The notes under the pieces are model-generated. The model ran no database searches. It was not told the DNA's origin and was given only the letters and a program-made list of their open reading frames with translations. A program made the position numbers and the translations under genes. From assembly GCA_046047495.1 (NCBI GenBank), contig JBJOHV010000089.1, positions 33,055-97,054 on the forward strand: a stretch of DNA of 64,000 bases, given 5' to 3'. This stretch comes from NORP240 sp046047495 (GTDB lineage: Bacteria > Pseudomonadota > Gammaproteobacteria > Pseudomonadales > Pseudohongiellaceae). Each line of letters opens with the position of its first letter. The first letter of the stretch is position 1. Shown here piece after piece: positions 29,259-38,469 of the stretch.

Positions 29259-29554
29259 TCCCGGATTTCCTCAAGGGCTCGTCACCGTCGACTGCACACC
29301 CTGGAAAATGGGGAATGTATGCGCGTTTTTCCGCGAGGAAAACGTGAGGATGATCGTTTTTGAGCAACTTCCCATACAGCATTACTTCTGATGTGGAAGC
29401 CCAATAAACTTTCAGCACAAACCCGAACTTCAGGGTGAAACAGTTGCTGGCTTAAAGACTGCGGCTGTTATTGTTTTGTCTTGTTGTGTTCTGCCTTTCT
29501 TCTTCAGCGGAGAGCGCACAAAATTTACACTCATAGCGAGGTGATAGCAAGCAC
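29259..29554. other. 296-base intergenic region upstream of the nuo operon
   Basis: Contains the leader of nuoA (minus strand) and the 3' flank of the CBS-protein gene, also minus strand. It is more AT-rich than its surroundings. No tRNA, small gene, clear sigma-70 promoter or U-tailed hairpin could be made out; the nuo promoter must lie here but I cannot place it with confidence. Confidence 0.5.
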
Positions 29555-30025
29555 TCAACGCTGGGCTTTCACTTCCTTCCAGTTCTCGTAGTACTCCAGA
29601 CTCACCATGTTGTTGAGCTCGGCCAGCTCTTCGGATTTCTCCTGCAGATTGGCCTTCATGACATCGCCCACGGACACCAGACCGATGTACTCGCCGCCTT
29701 CGCGAATCAGCAGGTGGCGAATGCGGCGGCCCAGGAATTTGTCGTACAACTGGTAGGCATGCTCGCAGACGTCGGCGGAGATCAGGTTCTCGCTCATGTG
29801 ATCCTTCAGGCGCGCGGTCCTGGGATCGAACCCCTCCTCGAGTACCTGGAACATCAGGTCCCGTTCGGTCCAGATACCGACGATCTTTTCGTCCTCCACG
29901 ATGACGATGCTGCCCACCTTGTTCTGGGTCATGATCGTGAGTGCCTGGTAGACGGTGGCATCCGAGTTGATGGTGATGAGGTGACCACCTTTTTCCGACA
30001 GGATATCCTTCGCGGTTCTTTTCAT
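29555..30025 (-). CDS. twin CBS-domain protein
   Basis: The 156-residue protein consists of two CBS domains: about 6-62 (INSDATVYQALTIMTQNKVG, then VGIWTERDLM) and about 78-135 (ISADVCEHAYQLYDKF, then GLVSVGDVM). It ends in a short helical tail. Stand-alone CBS pairs bind adenine nucleotides and act as energy or ligand sensors. The ATG at 30025 (MKRTAKDIL) is chosen because GGAG stands nine bases before it; an ATG five codons earlier has no ribosome site. The gene stands alone, upstream of nuoA on the same strand but 296 bases away. Confidence 0.85.
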   Translation of the reverse strand: MKRTAKDILSEKGGHLITINSDATVYQALTIMTQNKVGSIVIVEDEKIVGIWTERDLMFQVLEEGFDPRTARLKDHMSENLISADVCEHAYQLYDKFLGRRIRHLLIREGGEYIGLVSVGDVMKANLQEKSEELAELNNMVSLEYYENWKEVKAQR

Positions 30026-30186
30026 TATTATGTTCTCCATGCGGGCGGGGATGGAGGAAAAGTAAGCCAGTTCTCGCCATATAGCAAGCCTGCTCCGGAA
30101 CCTCCTGTCTTGAAACCCGTGGGTTGGCTGCCATCATGGGAATGCTCCCTCGCACGGATACCGCTGGCGGCGGGCTTCGACCACTA

Positions 30187-30642
30187 TTACCCGGTCAAGC
30201 GACGCCGATACATCACGATGGGCTTGAAGCTCATGACCAGCTCGTCATTCTGGTTGAACACCTCGTTGGACAGGAATACCGAGCCCATGTCGGGTCGGGA
30301 GCGGGATTCCCGCTTGTCCACCACGGTGCTGCGCAGACGCAGGGCATCGCCGGGAAATACCGGCTTCTTCCAGCGCAATTCGTCGATGCCCGGCGAGCCC
30401 AGGGACGCGCTGCCACTCTGCCCCATGCGATCCACCGTCATGCGCATGACCATGGCACAGGTGTGCCAGCCCGAGGCGCACAGGCCGCCAAAGTGCATGG
30501 CCCTGCCTGCCTCTTCCGACAGATGGAAGGGTTGGGGATCGTACTTGCTGGCGAACTCGATTATTTCCTCCCGTGTCACCAGGTAGTGCCCGTATTCCTG
30601 GGTGGCACCGATCTCGAAATCCTCAAAAAATGTTGGATGCAT
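30187..30642 (-). CDS. MaoC-family (R)-enoyl-CoA hydratase-like protein
   Basis: Hot-dog-fold dehydratase, 151 residues. The hydratase-2 signature is YDPQPFHLSEEAGRAMHFGG, with the catalytic Asp/His pair, followed by LCASGWHT. Family members hydrate trans-2-enoyl-CoA; the substrate here is not determined and could be from beta-oxidation or another acyl-CoA route. AGGAGA precedes the ATG. It is divergent from the serine hydrolase gene. Confidence 0.87.
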   Translation of the reverse strand: MHPTFFEDFEIGATQEYGHYLVTREEIIEFASKYDPQPFHLSEEAGRAMHFGGLCASGWHTCAMVMRMTVDRMGQSGSASLGSPGIDELRWKKPVFPGDALRLRSTVVDKRESRSRPDMGSVFLSNEVFNQNDELVMSFKPIVMYRRRLTG

Positions 30643-30703
30643 CGTTCTCTCCTGTTCACCTCGCCCTGCCTGGGTGGTCGCAGTCTCCCGGCGACCCCGG
30701 GCT

Positions 30704-30733
30704 TTGTCAAGGAAGGCCTGGCCCCTTTATACT
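30704..30733 (+). promoter_or_regulatory. sigma-70 promoter of the serine hydrolase gene
   Basis: TTGTCA and TATACT, each with five of six consensus bases, are separated by 18 bases. Transcription would start near 30740, leaving a 25-base leader that contains AAGGAG six bases before the ATG at 30766. Confidence 0.55.
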
Positions 30734-30765
30734 GACCGCCCATCAAGAACAAGAAGGAGCACGTC

Positions 30766-32016
30766 ATGCCCCGATGCCATCAACGATTTCTCCTGCTGCT
30801 TCTGATCATATGCCTGCCGCTCGGTGGGTTTGCCCAGACTCCAGCCGGCCTGTCAGCGGAAAGGCTGGCGCGCCTGGACCAGTTGCTGCAGGGATACGTG
30901 GACAGCGGTCAGCTGGCAGGTGCCGTGGCCCTGGTTCTCAAGGACGGCGCCGCGGTCTATGAAAAAGCAGTCGGCTGGCGCGACAAGGAAAGCGGGCAGG
31001 CCATGACGACCGACACCCTGTTCCGCATCGCCTCCCAGACCAAGGCACTCACCAGCGTGGTGATTCTGTCCCTGATGGAGGAAGGCAAACTGAATCTCAA
31101 TGACCCGGTGAGCCGCTTCATCCCCGTCTATGCCAATACCACGGTGGCGGAGCAAGGCGCCGAGGGTGTGACCATCGTGCCGGCCCGGCGGCAGATCACC
31201 ATCCGCGACCTGCTGACCCACACCGCCGGCATCTCCTACGGCACCCAGGCCCATGTGGCGGACCTGTATGCGGCCAAAGGTCTGGGCCCGGAGGCCGGTT
31301 TCGGCTGGTACACAGCCGACAAGGATGAGCCGGTGTGCACCACCATGGAACGCCTTGCCACCCTGCCCTTCGTCGCCCAGCCCGGCACCCAATGGGTCTA
31401 TGGTTATAACACTGATATTCTGGGCTGCGTGGCTGAGCGTGCCGCCGGCCAGACACTGGACGTACTGATCCGCCAGCGCATCACCGGACCCCTGCGCATG
31501 CAGGACACCCAGTTCTTCGTTGCCGAGGACAAGCGCGACCGGCTGGTCACCGTGTATGCCAGTGATGCCGACGGACGTGCCCAACGCGCCCCGGACGGGG
31601 CCCGGGGTCAGGGGCATTATGTGGAAGGTCCGCGACGCAATTTTGCCGGTGGCGCGGGGCTGGTCTCCTCGATCCGGGATTACAGCCGCTTTCTGGAAAT
31701 GATCCGCAACGGCGGCGCCCTGGATGGCAACCGCATCCTGTCGCCCCGCAGCGTGGCGCTCATGACCAGCAACCAGGTCGGCGAGCTCCATTCCAGCAAC
31801 GGCCTGGGTTTTGGTCTTGGTTTCGAAACCACGGATCGTTATGGAGCCAATGGCATGGATGGCGTGGGGGCCTTTGGCTGGGGCGGCGCATATGGCTCGG
31901 TCTACCGGGTGGATCCGGGCGCCGGCCTGAGCCTGCTGCTGATGATCAATCAGCTGCCCAACAGCACGGACATCCGCACCACCTTTCCGACCCTGGTGTA
32001 CCAGGCGCTGGAGTGA
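30766..32016 (+). CDS. exported serine hydrolase, beta-lactamase/class C-like family
   Basis: The 416-residue protein has a signal peptide (residues 1-23, ending GFA-QT) and the class C/DD-peptidase/esterase fold. The nucleophile motif is SxxK as SQTK at 90-93. The Tyr of the second motif is in WVYGYNTDILG, and the C-terminal GFGLGFETT and FGWGGAYGS segment supplies the third motif region. Members include EstB-type esterases and D-aminopeptidases; sequence alone does not say which. It has its own promoter and stands alone. Confidence 0.85.
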   Translation: MPRCHQRFLLLLLIICLPLGGFAQTPAGLSAERLARLDQLLQGYVDSGQLAGAVALVLKDGAAVYEKAVGWRDKESGQAMTTDTLFRIASQTKALTSVVILSLMEEGKLNLNDPVSRFIPVYANTTVAEQGAEGVTIVPARRQITIRDLLTHTAGISYGTQAHVADLYAAKGLGPEAGFGWYTADKDEPVCTTMERLATLPFVAQPGTQWVYGYNTDILGCVAERAAGQTLDVLIRQRITGPLRMQDTQFFVAEDKRDRLVTVYASDADGRAQRAPDGARGQGHYVEGPRRNFAGGAGLVSSIRDYSRFLEMIRNGGALDGNRILSPRSVALMTSNQVGELHSSNGLGFGLGFETTDRYGANGMDGVGAFGWGGAYGSVYRVDPGAGLSLLLMINQLPNSTDIRTTFPTLVYQALE

Positions 32017-32042
32017 TGCTTCTCCCGCTCATCCCTGGCTCG

Positions 32043-33461
32043 TTAACGGGCCAATGGTGAGCGGGCCCGGGCGGCATCATCCGCCATGCGCCAGCGATGC
32101 TCCGTGGTGTCCGGCACCACCTTGACTCCTGTGCTGAACTTCAATGGCGCGCTCAGGCCGCCGGGATACACAAGCTCGACGTAATAGGCGGTATAACCAC
32201 TGGCCGGCGGCTCCAGTTTCACCCGGTACAGGCCCGGATCCACGGCCTGCAAGGGTGTGGACGAGTAGGCGCGGCCGATCACCGGCTGCATGAAATTGCG
32301 GGCCGCTGGATTATGGGCCTGCCATAATAAGACTTCGGTGGGCTGGTCGAGACTCAGCACCGTGATGGTGCCGTCTTCCGCCACGTCCCAGCTGTACCTT
32401 GGCATCTGCACATTGTGGACGATGGCGTGGTACCAGGCGTTGATGCTGTCGGTCACATCCGTGCCGTCCATGCTGTGCTCCGAATTGGGCACATAGCGCA
32501 GATGCTTCTCCCCGCTCAGATCGTCCCAGTAGAAGCGCCAGGAGTCGGGCAGGAAAAACTGATCGCCGGTGGAATTGAGCAGGTACTTGGGCAGGGTCAG
32601 CCGGTCGCGGTACTCATAGGGCTCCACGATATCCATCAGGGCCGCAAACTCCGGGGTGCCGATCCAGTTGATCACATTCATGGCCACATAGTCGATGATC
32701 GCGGGAGACCAGGCACCGTAAACGGAAAAATGGTGTTTGAAGGATTCCTCCACATTGAGCAGATCGATCACGATGGGCATGATCGCCACCACCCGCTCGT
32801 CCACGATGGCCGTGGTCCAGGTGGTCCAGCCCCGCTTGGAGCCGCCGGCCACCACGAACTGGTCCACCTCGATGTCCTGCTCCGCCATGACCGCGGTCAC
32901 CGTGTCCATGGCCCGCACCGCCGCCTTGGTCATGGGCAGGCGCAGCGGCCATTTCTCATCGCCGCTGCGCAGATATTTGTCCCAGGTATAGGCGATGGTG
33001 GCATCCTCGGAGCGGGAGCGCCCGGGATCGTCGCTGAACACCAGGGGCTGATTGGGCACCTGGTACAGGGTGCTCACCACCGTACCGCTGAGCAGGGCCC
33101 GCTGGATGTCACCGGCAGGCGCGGCGGCAGGCACCGTGTCGTCCTTGTCACCGCCGGTGATATACAGAAAGCCGATATCGCTGCGCACCTCATCCGGGCG
33201 GGTGATGATCATGATGTGTTCCCACAACGGCTGATCCACCTCCGCCGGTGTCAGCCATTGCTGTGACACCATGTGCACGATGAAGGACGTATAGCCCTCA
33301 GCGTCGATGGTATTTATGACCTCATAGCGATAGTTGGAATCCGCAGCCCGCACATAGCGGTCCAGGGCCGTGAGTGACAACCCGGCACTGTCTGCCAGCA
33401 GGGGCCAGGGCAGCCAGAGGCAGCCCAGCAAAATCCCAAGAACCCGAAAGTGGCGAACCAT
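32043..33461 (-). CDS. PhoPQ-activated pathogenicity-related (PqaA-type) secreted protein
   Basis: The 472-residue protein has a signal peptide (residues 1-23, ending LLA-DS). The alpha/beta-hydrolase-like PqaA domain follows, with the nucleophile-like motif VVAGGSKRGWTTW, PIVIDLLNVEESFKHH and the late His in VPNSEHSMDGTD. The Salmonella member is PhoP-regulated and linked to resistance to antimicrobial peptides; no enzyme activity is established. Here it converges with the serine hydrolase and is followed by the REC-EAL signalling pair on the same strand, so it is outside their transcript only by 48 bases. Confidence 0.85.
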   Translation of the reverse strand: MVRHFRVLGILLGCLWLPWPLLADSAGLSLTALDRYVRAADSNYRYEVINTIDAEGYTSFIVHMVSQQWLTPAEVDQPLWEHIMIITRPDEVRSDIGFLYITGGDKDDTVPAAAPAGDIQRALLSGTVVSTLYQVPNQPLVFSDDPGRSRSEDATIAYTWDKYLRSGDEKWPLRLPMTKAAVRAMDTVTAVMAEQDIEVDQFVVAGGSKRGWTTWTTAIVDERVVAIMPIVIDLLNVEESFKHHFSVYGAWSPAIIDYVAMNVINWIGTPEFAALMDIVEPYEYRDRLTLPKYLLNSTGDQFFLPDSWRFYWDDLSGEKHLRYVPNSEHSMDGTDVTDSINAWYHAIVHNVQMPRYSWDVAEDGTITVLSLDQPTEVLLWQAHNPAARNFMQPVIGRAYSSTPLQAVDPGLYRVKLEPPASGYTAYYVELVYPGGLSAPLKFSTGVKVVPDTTEHRWRMADDAARARSPLAR

Positions 33462-33509
33462 GTCTCTACCCCAATGACAAGTGACAGGATCCAGACATCG
33501 ATGTCCGCA

Positions 33510-34742
33510 TCAGAAATTGCCAGCCGTGCCCGACAGTCCCGCATAACGATGGGCCCAGTCGCCGCTCCATTCCTTGAGCACCGAGGCTTCCATGGGCCTG
33601 CCGATGAAAAACCCCTGGGCCAGATCGCAGCCGGACTGGAACAGGAACGCCCAGTCGTTCTTGTCCTGTACGCCTTCGGCCACGGTTTTGATACCCAGGT
33701 TGCGTGCCAGTTGCATGCTGCCGTCGAAGATCCCGTGGAGGGTGGCATTGTCCCAGGCAGTGTGCACGAAGCCCTGATCGATCTTCAATTCGTTGAACGG
33801 GATGTCCCGCAACTGGGCCATGGAGGAATGGCCGGTGCCGAAGTCGTCGATGGACAGATTGATCTTGCGCAGGCGCAGGCGGGTCAGCATGTCCAGCACC
33901 AGGGCGTAGTCGTTCATCAGCTTGGATTCGGTGATTTCCAGGGTCAGATCCTGGGGAGACACCCGGTGGGCGATGAGCTGCTGCTCGAGGTAATTGATGA
34001 ACTCCCGGGTGTTGAGGTTGTACATGGAGATGTTGACCGCCACCGGCACCTTGATACCCACCGCCTTCCACTCGTTGATGTCCCGCAGGGCCGTGTTGAG
34101 CACCAGGCGGGCGATCTCGTCGATCATCCCGTGCTCCTCGGCCAGGCTGATGAAACTGTCCGGGTAGATGGTGCCGTCCTCGGGATGGGCCCAGCGCACC
34201 AGCGCCTCCACCCCCATCAGCTCACCGGTATTGAGAAAAACCTTGGGTTGATAAACATTGTAGAGCTCGTCGGCATCAAGGGCCTCACGCAGCCGCGCCG
34301 CCGGATAGTACCGCTGGTTACTGGTGCGCACCACGGCCTCGGCATGGGGATCCCAGGCCTCCAGCACCTTCTTCAACTGCTCCTGCCGGACCGGCTTTTT
34401 CAGATGGCCCAGGACGTGAATGTCATAGGCGGTGGCCAGCTTCACGGTGGCCTGCAGTACCCGCTCATCCTCACCGCTGACCAGCAGCAGTGCACCATCG
34501 AACGGCGTGTCCTTCAAGCGGGCGAGGAATTCCAGGCCGTCCATTTCCGGCATGTTCAGATCCAGCATGACCACGGTGGATGGCAGGGCCTGCTCGCCGA
34601 TGGCCTCCAGGGCTAGGGCCGCATTGTTGAATGGTGTCACCCGATTGAATCCCGCAGTGGCCAGCTGGTGGGAGAGCAGTTTTACCTGAAACGGATCATC
34701 GTCGATCAGGATGACTTCCTTGTGAGCGGCTGACTCTGTCAT
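33510..34742 (-). CDS. response regulator with EAL domain (c-di-GMP phosphodiesterase)
   Basis: The 410-residue protein is a receiver domain (about 8-125: LIDDDPFQVKLL, phospho-Asp in VVMLDLNMPEMDG, LKKPV) followed by an EAL domain (about 155-395). The residues for metal and c-di-GMP catalysis are intact: EALVRW, VNIS, LEITES, SIDDFGTGHS, LKID, VAEGV and QGFFIG. It should therefore hydrolyse c-di-GMP to pGpG under control of phosphorylation. Its ATG overlaps the stop of the hybrid kinase by four bases, making the kinase the evident partner. Confidence 0.92.
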   Translation of the reverse strand: MTESAAHKEVILIDDDPFQVKLLSHQLATAGFNRVTPFNNAALALEAIGEQALPSTVVMLDLNMPEMDGLEFLARLKDTPFDGALLLVSGEDERVLQATVKLATAYDIHVLGHLKKPVRQEQLKKVLEAWDPHAEAVVRTSNQRYYPAARLREALDADELYNVYQPKVFLNTGELMGVEALVRWAHPEDGTIYPDSFISLAEEHGMIDEIARLVLNTALRDINEWKAVGIKVPVAVNISMYNLNTREFINYLEQQLIAHRVSPQDLTLEITESKLMNDYALVLDMLTRLRLRKINLSIDDFGTGHSSMAQLRDIPFNELKIDQGFVHTAWDNATLHGIFDGSMQLARNLGIKTVAEGVQDKNDWAFLFQSGCDLAQGFFIGRPMEASVLKEWSGDWAHRYAGLSGTAGNF

Positions 34743-37700
34743 GTGGTTTCCTTGTTGAGGGGTGCCGTTTCCCGGGTTTCCGAGACACCGGCCAAAGCCT
34801 GCCGAATGGCGCGAACTGCCAGGGTCATGTCGTCCCGAAACCTGCCCAGCAACCGTTCCACAGCCGGGCCGTCATGACATCGGCCGGCCTGCTCCAGTCC
34901 GGCACAGGTTTCTCCCAGGGCCATGGCACCGATGGCACGGGAGGAGGACTTCAGGGAATGGGCCAGGTCGCCCACCCGCAGCCAATCGGCAGCATCGCTG
35001 GCGGAATAAATGGCATCGGCGGTCTGCTGTGCCGAGCGCAGGAAATCGTTCTGAAAACCGGCCAGGACTACCCCATCATCACCCACCAGGCTGGGCAACA
35101 TGGCCCCATCATAGACCGGGTGGCTAGGGTCCTGGCTGTCGGCACCGGATGCCAATGCCGTCAGCGACTCCGTGACTTCTGGTTGGCGTCGCCATTTTTC
35201 CAGCTTCTCCCGGAGATTCTCCAGAGGCACCGGCTTGGGCAGATAATCATCCATGCCCGCCTCGATGCAGCGGGCCCGCTCGCCCTTGGTGGCATTGGCG
35301 GTGAAGGCCAGAATGGGCAGATGATCCTGGCCGTCGGCCTTGAGTGCTTCCTGACTGCGAATTGCCGCAGTCAATTCATAACCATCCATCACTGGCATGT
35401 GCAAATCCGTGAGCAGCAGGGCATAGCGATTCCTGCACCAGTATTCCAAAGCTTCCTCACCGTTCCCAGCGATGTCCGACGCATAACCCAGCAACTCCAG
35501 CTGATTGCGGATCACTTTCTGGTTGATGTCGTTGTCTTCGGCCACCAGCACCAGTCGTCCGCTGGCGATCGCCTCATCGCGGGTCAACAGGCCGGGCGAT
35601 TCGGTTTCTGCATCCAGCTCCGCCAACTCTCCTGCCAGGCGCCCCTGTACGGCACTCACCACATCACGCAACACGGAGGTCATATTGGGTTGCCAATCGA
35701 TCAGGGTCAGTTTTTCCGCCGGAAAACTGGCCTTGTCATGGTGCAGGGGCCGCACGACCACAATGTGACGCAGCATAGGGCCATCCATCGAAGCCAGCAA
35801 TTTATGGTATTGCTGCACCGGCAACCCGGATTCCAGCGCTATGACCACGATCTGCCGATCACCCTCCCCGGCGCCCCAGGTGAAACTGCCGGGCACCGGC
35901 GGCTGCGGCAGCAAGCGGGTGCGGGCGCCCAGGTGCTGGCAGTAGGCCGCCCAGTCGGTGGCGATGACGGGATCGGTGGCATGTATCAGACAGGTCATGT
36001 CCCGCAGATCGTCGGCAAATTCCTCGACGCCGGGTTTGTCCGTGGCTGCCATGGGCAGTCTCACGACGAAGGTGCTGCCCTGGCCTTCCTCACTCTGCAC
36101 GGTCAACTCACCACCCATCAGCTCCACCAGACGCTTGGTGATGGGCAGGCCCAGGCCCGTGCCGCCGAAGCGGCGTGTGGTGGAACTGTCGGCCTGGCTG
36201 AAGGGTTCGAAAACGGCCAGCCGGGCCGCCTCACTCATGCCGATCCCGTTGTCCACGACCGTGATCTGCAGACGCTCGGAGCCGGCCGGCTCAAAGCGGG
36301 CCTGCACCCTGCCGGTCAGCCCCTCCCGTCCGCCGGAAAACTTGATGGCATTACCCACCAGGTTGGTGACGATCTGCCGCAGACGCACGGCATCCGAGAG
36401 GATTGCCGCCGGCAAACCCAGATCCCGATGGAAGCTGAGCTCCACTTTTTTCTTCTGGGCCAGTGGCTGCATGGCATTGCAGATGGATTCGGTGAGATAG
36501 GCCAGCACCACCGGTTCCTGCTCCAGGGCGATGCGGTCTGCCTCGATCTTGGAGAAATCCAGAATATCGTCGATCACGGTGAGCAGACTGAAAGCAGAAT
36601 CCTTGATGATCTCGATCTGCTCCAGTTGCCGGGGCCGCAGGCTGCTCTGCCGCAGCACGTCGATGGTGCCGATCACACCGTTCATCGGTGTGCGTATCTC
36701 GTGGCTCATGGTGGCGAGGAAGGACGACTTGGCCCGGTTGGCGGCCTCCGCCACCTGCCGGGCCTGCTCCAGCTCCTCGGTTCGTTCCGCCACACGGCGC
36801 TCGAGGTTGGCCCGCTCCGATTCCAGTTGGCGGTTCAATTCCTGCAGGCGGGCAGCGCTCTCCTCGAGGGCTGCCATGGCCTGTTTCTGGGACGTGATAT
36901 CCCGCACGATGCTCATGATCATCAATTCATTGCCGCTGCGTACGGGGCTGAGTGCCACTTCGATGGGAAACGTCTCCCCGTTGCCCCGCTGACCTTCCAT
37001 TTTCAAATGGGAGCCCATCACCCGGGTGGCAGGCTGCCCGATGTACTGGGCCCGGTACTGACGATGACGATCCCGGCTGGCGACGGGTATCAGGTCGTCC
37101 ACATTACGGTTCAACAGCTCCCTGTCGCTCATGCCGAACAGGTCGGCAGCCTGCTTGTTGACCAGACTGATGTCGCCATTGCGGTCGCTGATGATGATGG
37201 CATTGGGGGCCAGATCCAGCAGGGTGGCAAAGCGGTTCTCACTGGCGGCCAGGGCCTTTTCCGCCAGCACCTTGTCCGTGACATTGAGTGCCACGGCACC
37301 GATGGAATTGATGCGGCCGTCACTGGCATGGAGGGGAAAGCGGGTGACTTCAAAGTATTCGTCGCCGTTGACGCTGGCAAAACTGTCGCGGAATTCAATG
37401 GCCTTGTCGCCTGCGATGATCTGCCTGTCCTGGGCCTGCAGGGCAGCTGCCGTGGCCGGATCGAATATGTCCCCGTCGGTCTTGCCCTCCACGGTTTTTT
37501 CCGTCAGTCCCGTGATGCGGGCCCAGGCTTCATTGGCGTACAGGTAATGACCCCGCAAATCCTTGGCAAACAAGCCCGCCGGCGCCTTGCCCATGAAGGC
37601 TTCCCGCAGGCGCAGACTGCGCCGCAATTCCCGCTCCGCCAGCCGCAGCTTTTGCAGGGTGCGGGCAAAGCGCCAGGACACGATACCGGACAACACCCCG

Positions 37701-37873
37701 AAGGTGCTCACTACCGCCACGTAGCGCACGATGCGGAACATGGGCACCGGCTGGGCGATGAGCAAATACAGATTGACCCCTATGCAGAGGATCAGCAGGG
37801 GCGAGAAAATCATCAGCCACTGCACGAGGAACGGCGGTGGAGGCTTCTTCCTGGGGAGCCGGGTCGGCGTCAT
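34739..37873 (-). CDS. membrane hybrid sensor histidine kinase (PAS-PAS-HisKA-HATPase-REC-Hpt)
   Basis: About 1044 residues. Two N-terminal membrane helices (about 18-60) leave almost no periplasmic part, so sensing is probably cytosolic or in the membrane. PAS domains follow (about 85-200 and 215-335), then HisKA with SHEIRTPMNG near 390, the ATPase with N box (VGNAIKF) and GGTGLGLPITKRL, a degenerate middle region, a receiver with phospho-Asp in LLLTDLHMPVMDGYE near 820, and an Hpt domain with the His in DLAHSLKSSSRAIG near 970. The full phosphorelay therefore ends on the REC-EAL protein encoded next. The ATG at 37873 is preferred over a TTG two codons earlier. Confidence 0.93.
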   Translation of the reverse strand: MTPTRLPRKKPPPPFLVQWLMIFSPLLILCIGVNLYLLIAQPVPMFRIVRYVAVVSTFGVLSGIVSWRFARTLQKLRLAERELRRSLRLREAFMGKAPAGLFAKDLRGHYLYANEAWARITGLTEKTVEGKTDGDIFDPATAAALQAQDRQIIAGDKAIEFRDSFASVNGDEYFEVTRFPLHASDGRINSIGAVALNVTDKVLAEKALAASENRFATLLDLAPNAIIISDRNGDISLVNKQAADLFGMSDRELLNRNVDDLIPVASRDRHRQYRAQYIGQPATRVMGSHLKMEGQRGNGETFPIEVALSPVRSGNELMIMSIVRDITSQKQAMAALEESAARLQELNRQLESERANLERRVAERTEELEQARQVAEAANRAKSSFLATMSHEIRTPMNGVIGTIDVLRQSSLRPRQLEQIEIIKDSAFSLLTVIDDILDFSKIEADRIALEQEPVVLAYLTESICNAMQPLAQKKKVELSFHRDLGLPAAILSDAVRLRQIVTNLVGNAIKFSGGREGLTGRVQARFEPAGSERLQITVVDNGIGMSEAARLAVFEPFSQADSSTTRRFGGTGLGLPITKRLVELMGGELTVQSEEGQGSTFVVRLPMAATDKPGVEEFADDLRDMTCLIHATDPVIATDWAAYCQHLGARTRLLPQPPVPGSFTWGAGEGDRQIVVIALESGLPVQQYHKLLASMDGPMLRHIVVVRPLHHDKASFPAEKLTLIDWQPNMTSVLRDVVSAVQGRLAGELAELDAETESPGLLTRDEAIASGRLVLVAEDNDINQKVIRNQLELLGYASDIAGNGEEALEYWCRNRYALLLTDLHMPVMDGYELTAAIRSQEALKADGQDHLPILAFTANATKGERARCIEAGMDDYLPKPVPLENLREKLEKWRRQPEVTESLTALASGADSQDPSHPVYDGAMLPSLVGDDGVVLAGFQNDFLRSAQQTADAIYSASDAADWLRVGDLAHSLKSSSRAIGAMALGETCAGLEQAGRCHDGPAVERLLGRFRDDMTLAVRAIRQALAGVSETRETAPLNKETT

Positions 37874-37900
37874 GGTCAATCTTTTATCATGGCGTGGTTG

Positions 37901-38383
37901 TCATTGAGCGGGATTCAAGGCAGTCACTGCTGCCCCATAGGTTTGGGCAAAATTCCGGGGCATGCGCACCGGCTTGCCGGAGCTCAGCACCACCGACACC
38001 AGCTGCCAGTACCCCCGCAACACGGTTTCGCCAGTGTCGCCATGGACGATCTGAAAACGTCGCTGCAGGCGCAGCTTGCCATCGCAAGCCACCAGCCAGG
38101 TGCCTACCAGCAGGGGTTCTCCGCTGCGGCAGGACCGGTAATAGGTGTACCTGGCGGTATGGATGGCTACGCCCCGGTCCAGCCGTTGGTAGTCCTGCAC
38201 CGACAGGCCCAGGGATTCCGAATGTTGCCATGCACATTGCTCGCACCACACCACATAAGCGGCGTTATTGACATGACCCAGGCCGTCGATATCGCCGCTA
38301 CTGACAGTCAAAGCCTTAACGAACGGCGCCGGCAGGTCCCAAGCCAATGCCATGGGTGCAGAGTTTATGTCAGATTCTTTCAT
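37901..38383 (-). CDS. acyl-CoA thioesterase, 4-hydroxybenzoyl-CoA thioesterase type
   Basis: Hot-dog-fold thioesterase of 160 residues. The DIDGLGHVNNAAYVVWCE motif has the catalytic Asp/His/Asn pattern of the YbgC/FadM group. Such enzymes hydrolyse short to long acyl-CoAs; the substrate is unknown. It starts at 38383 without a recognisable ribosome site, the ATG lying at the edge of an AT-rich dyad. The kinase gene ending 216 bases upstream is on the same strand, with CRP-like sites in between. Confidence 0.85.
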   Translation of the reverse strand: MKESDINSAPMALAWDLPAPFVKALTVSSGDIDGLGHVNNAAYVVWCEQCAWQHSESLGLSVQDYQRLDRGVAIHTARYTYYRSCRSGEPLLVGTWLVACDGKLRLQRRFQIVHGDTGETVLRGYWQLVSVVLSSGKPVRMPRNFAQTYGAAVTALNPAQ

Positions 38384-38398
38384 ATTGAAAATTCAATA
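38383..38398. promoter_or_regulatory. AT-rich dyad at the thioesterase start
   Basis: TATTGAA and TTCAATA are separated by two bases, and the first arm touches the start codon of the thioesterase gene. It could be an operator or a weak leader hairpin; the AT-rich stretch to 38450 is unlike the rest of the window. Confidence 0.25.
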
Positions 38399-38469
38399 AC
38401 AAATATATCTTGTTGTTTTATAAAGGTTATATTTTTAGGACCCATGGCATGCACCAATCACCCAAAACC

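Noticed and set aside
32038..32053. Near-palindrome GGCTCGTTAACGGGCC between the serine hydrolase and PqaA stops, as terminator
   Set aside because: Short, interrupted arms and no T-tract on either strand.
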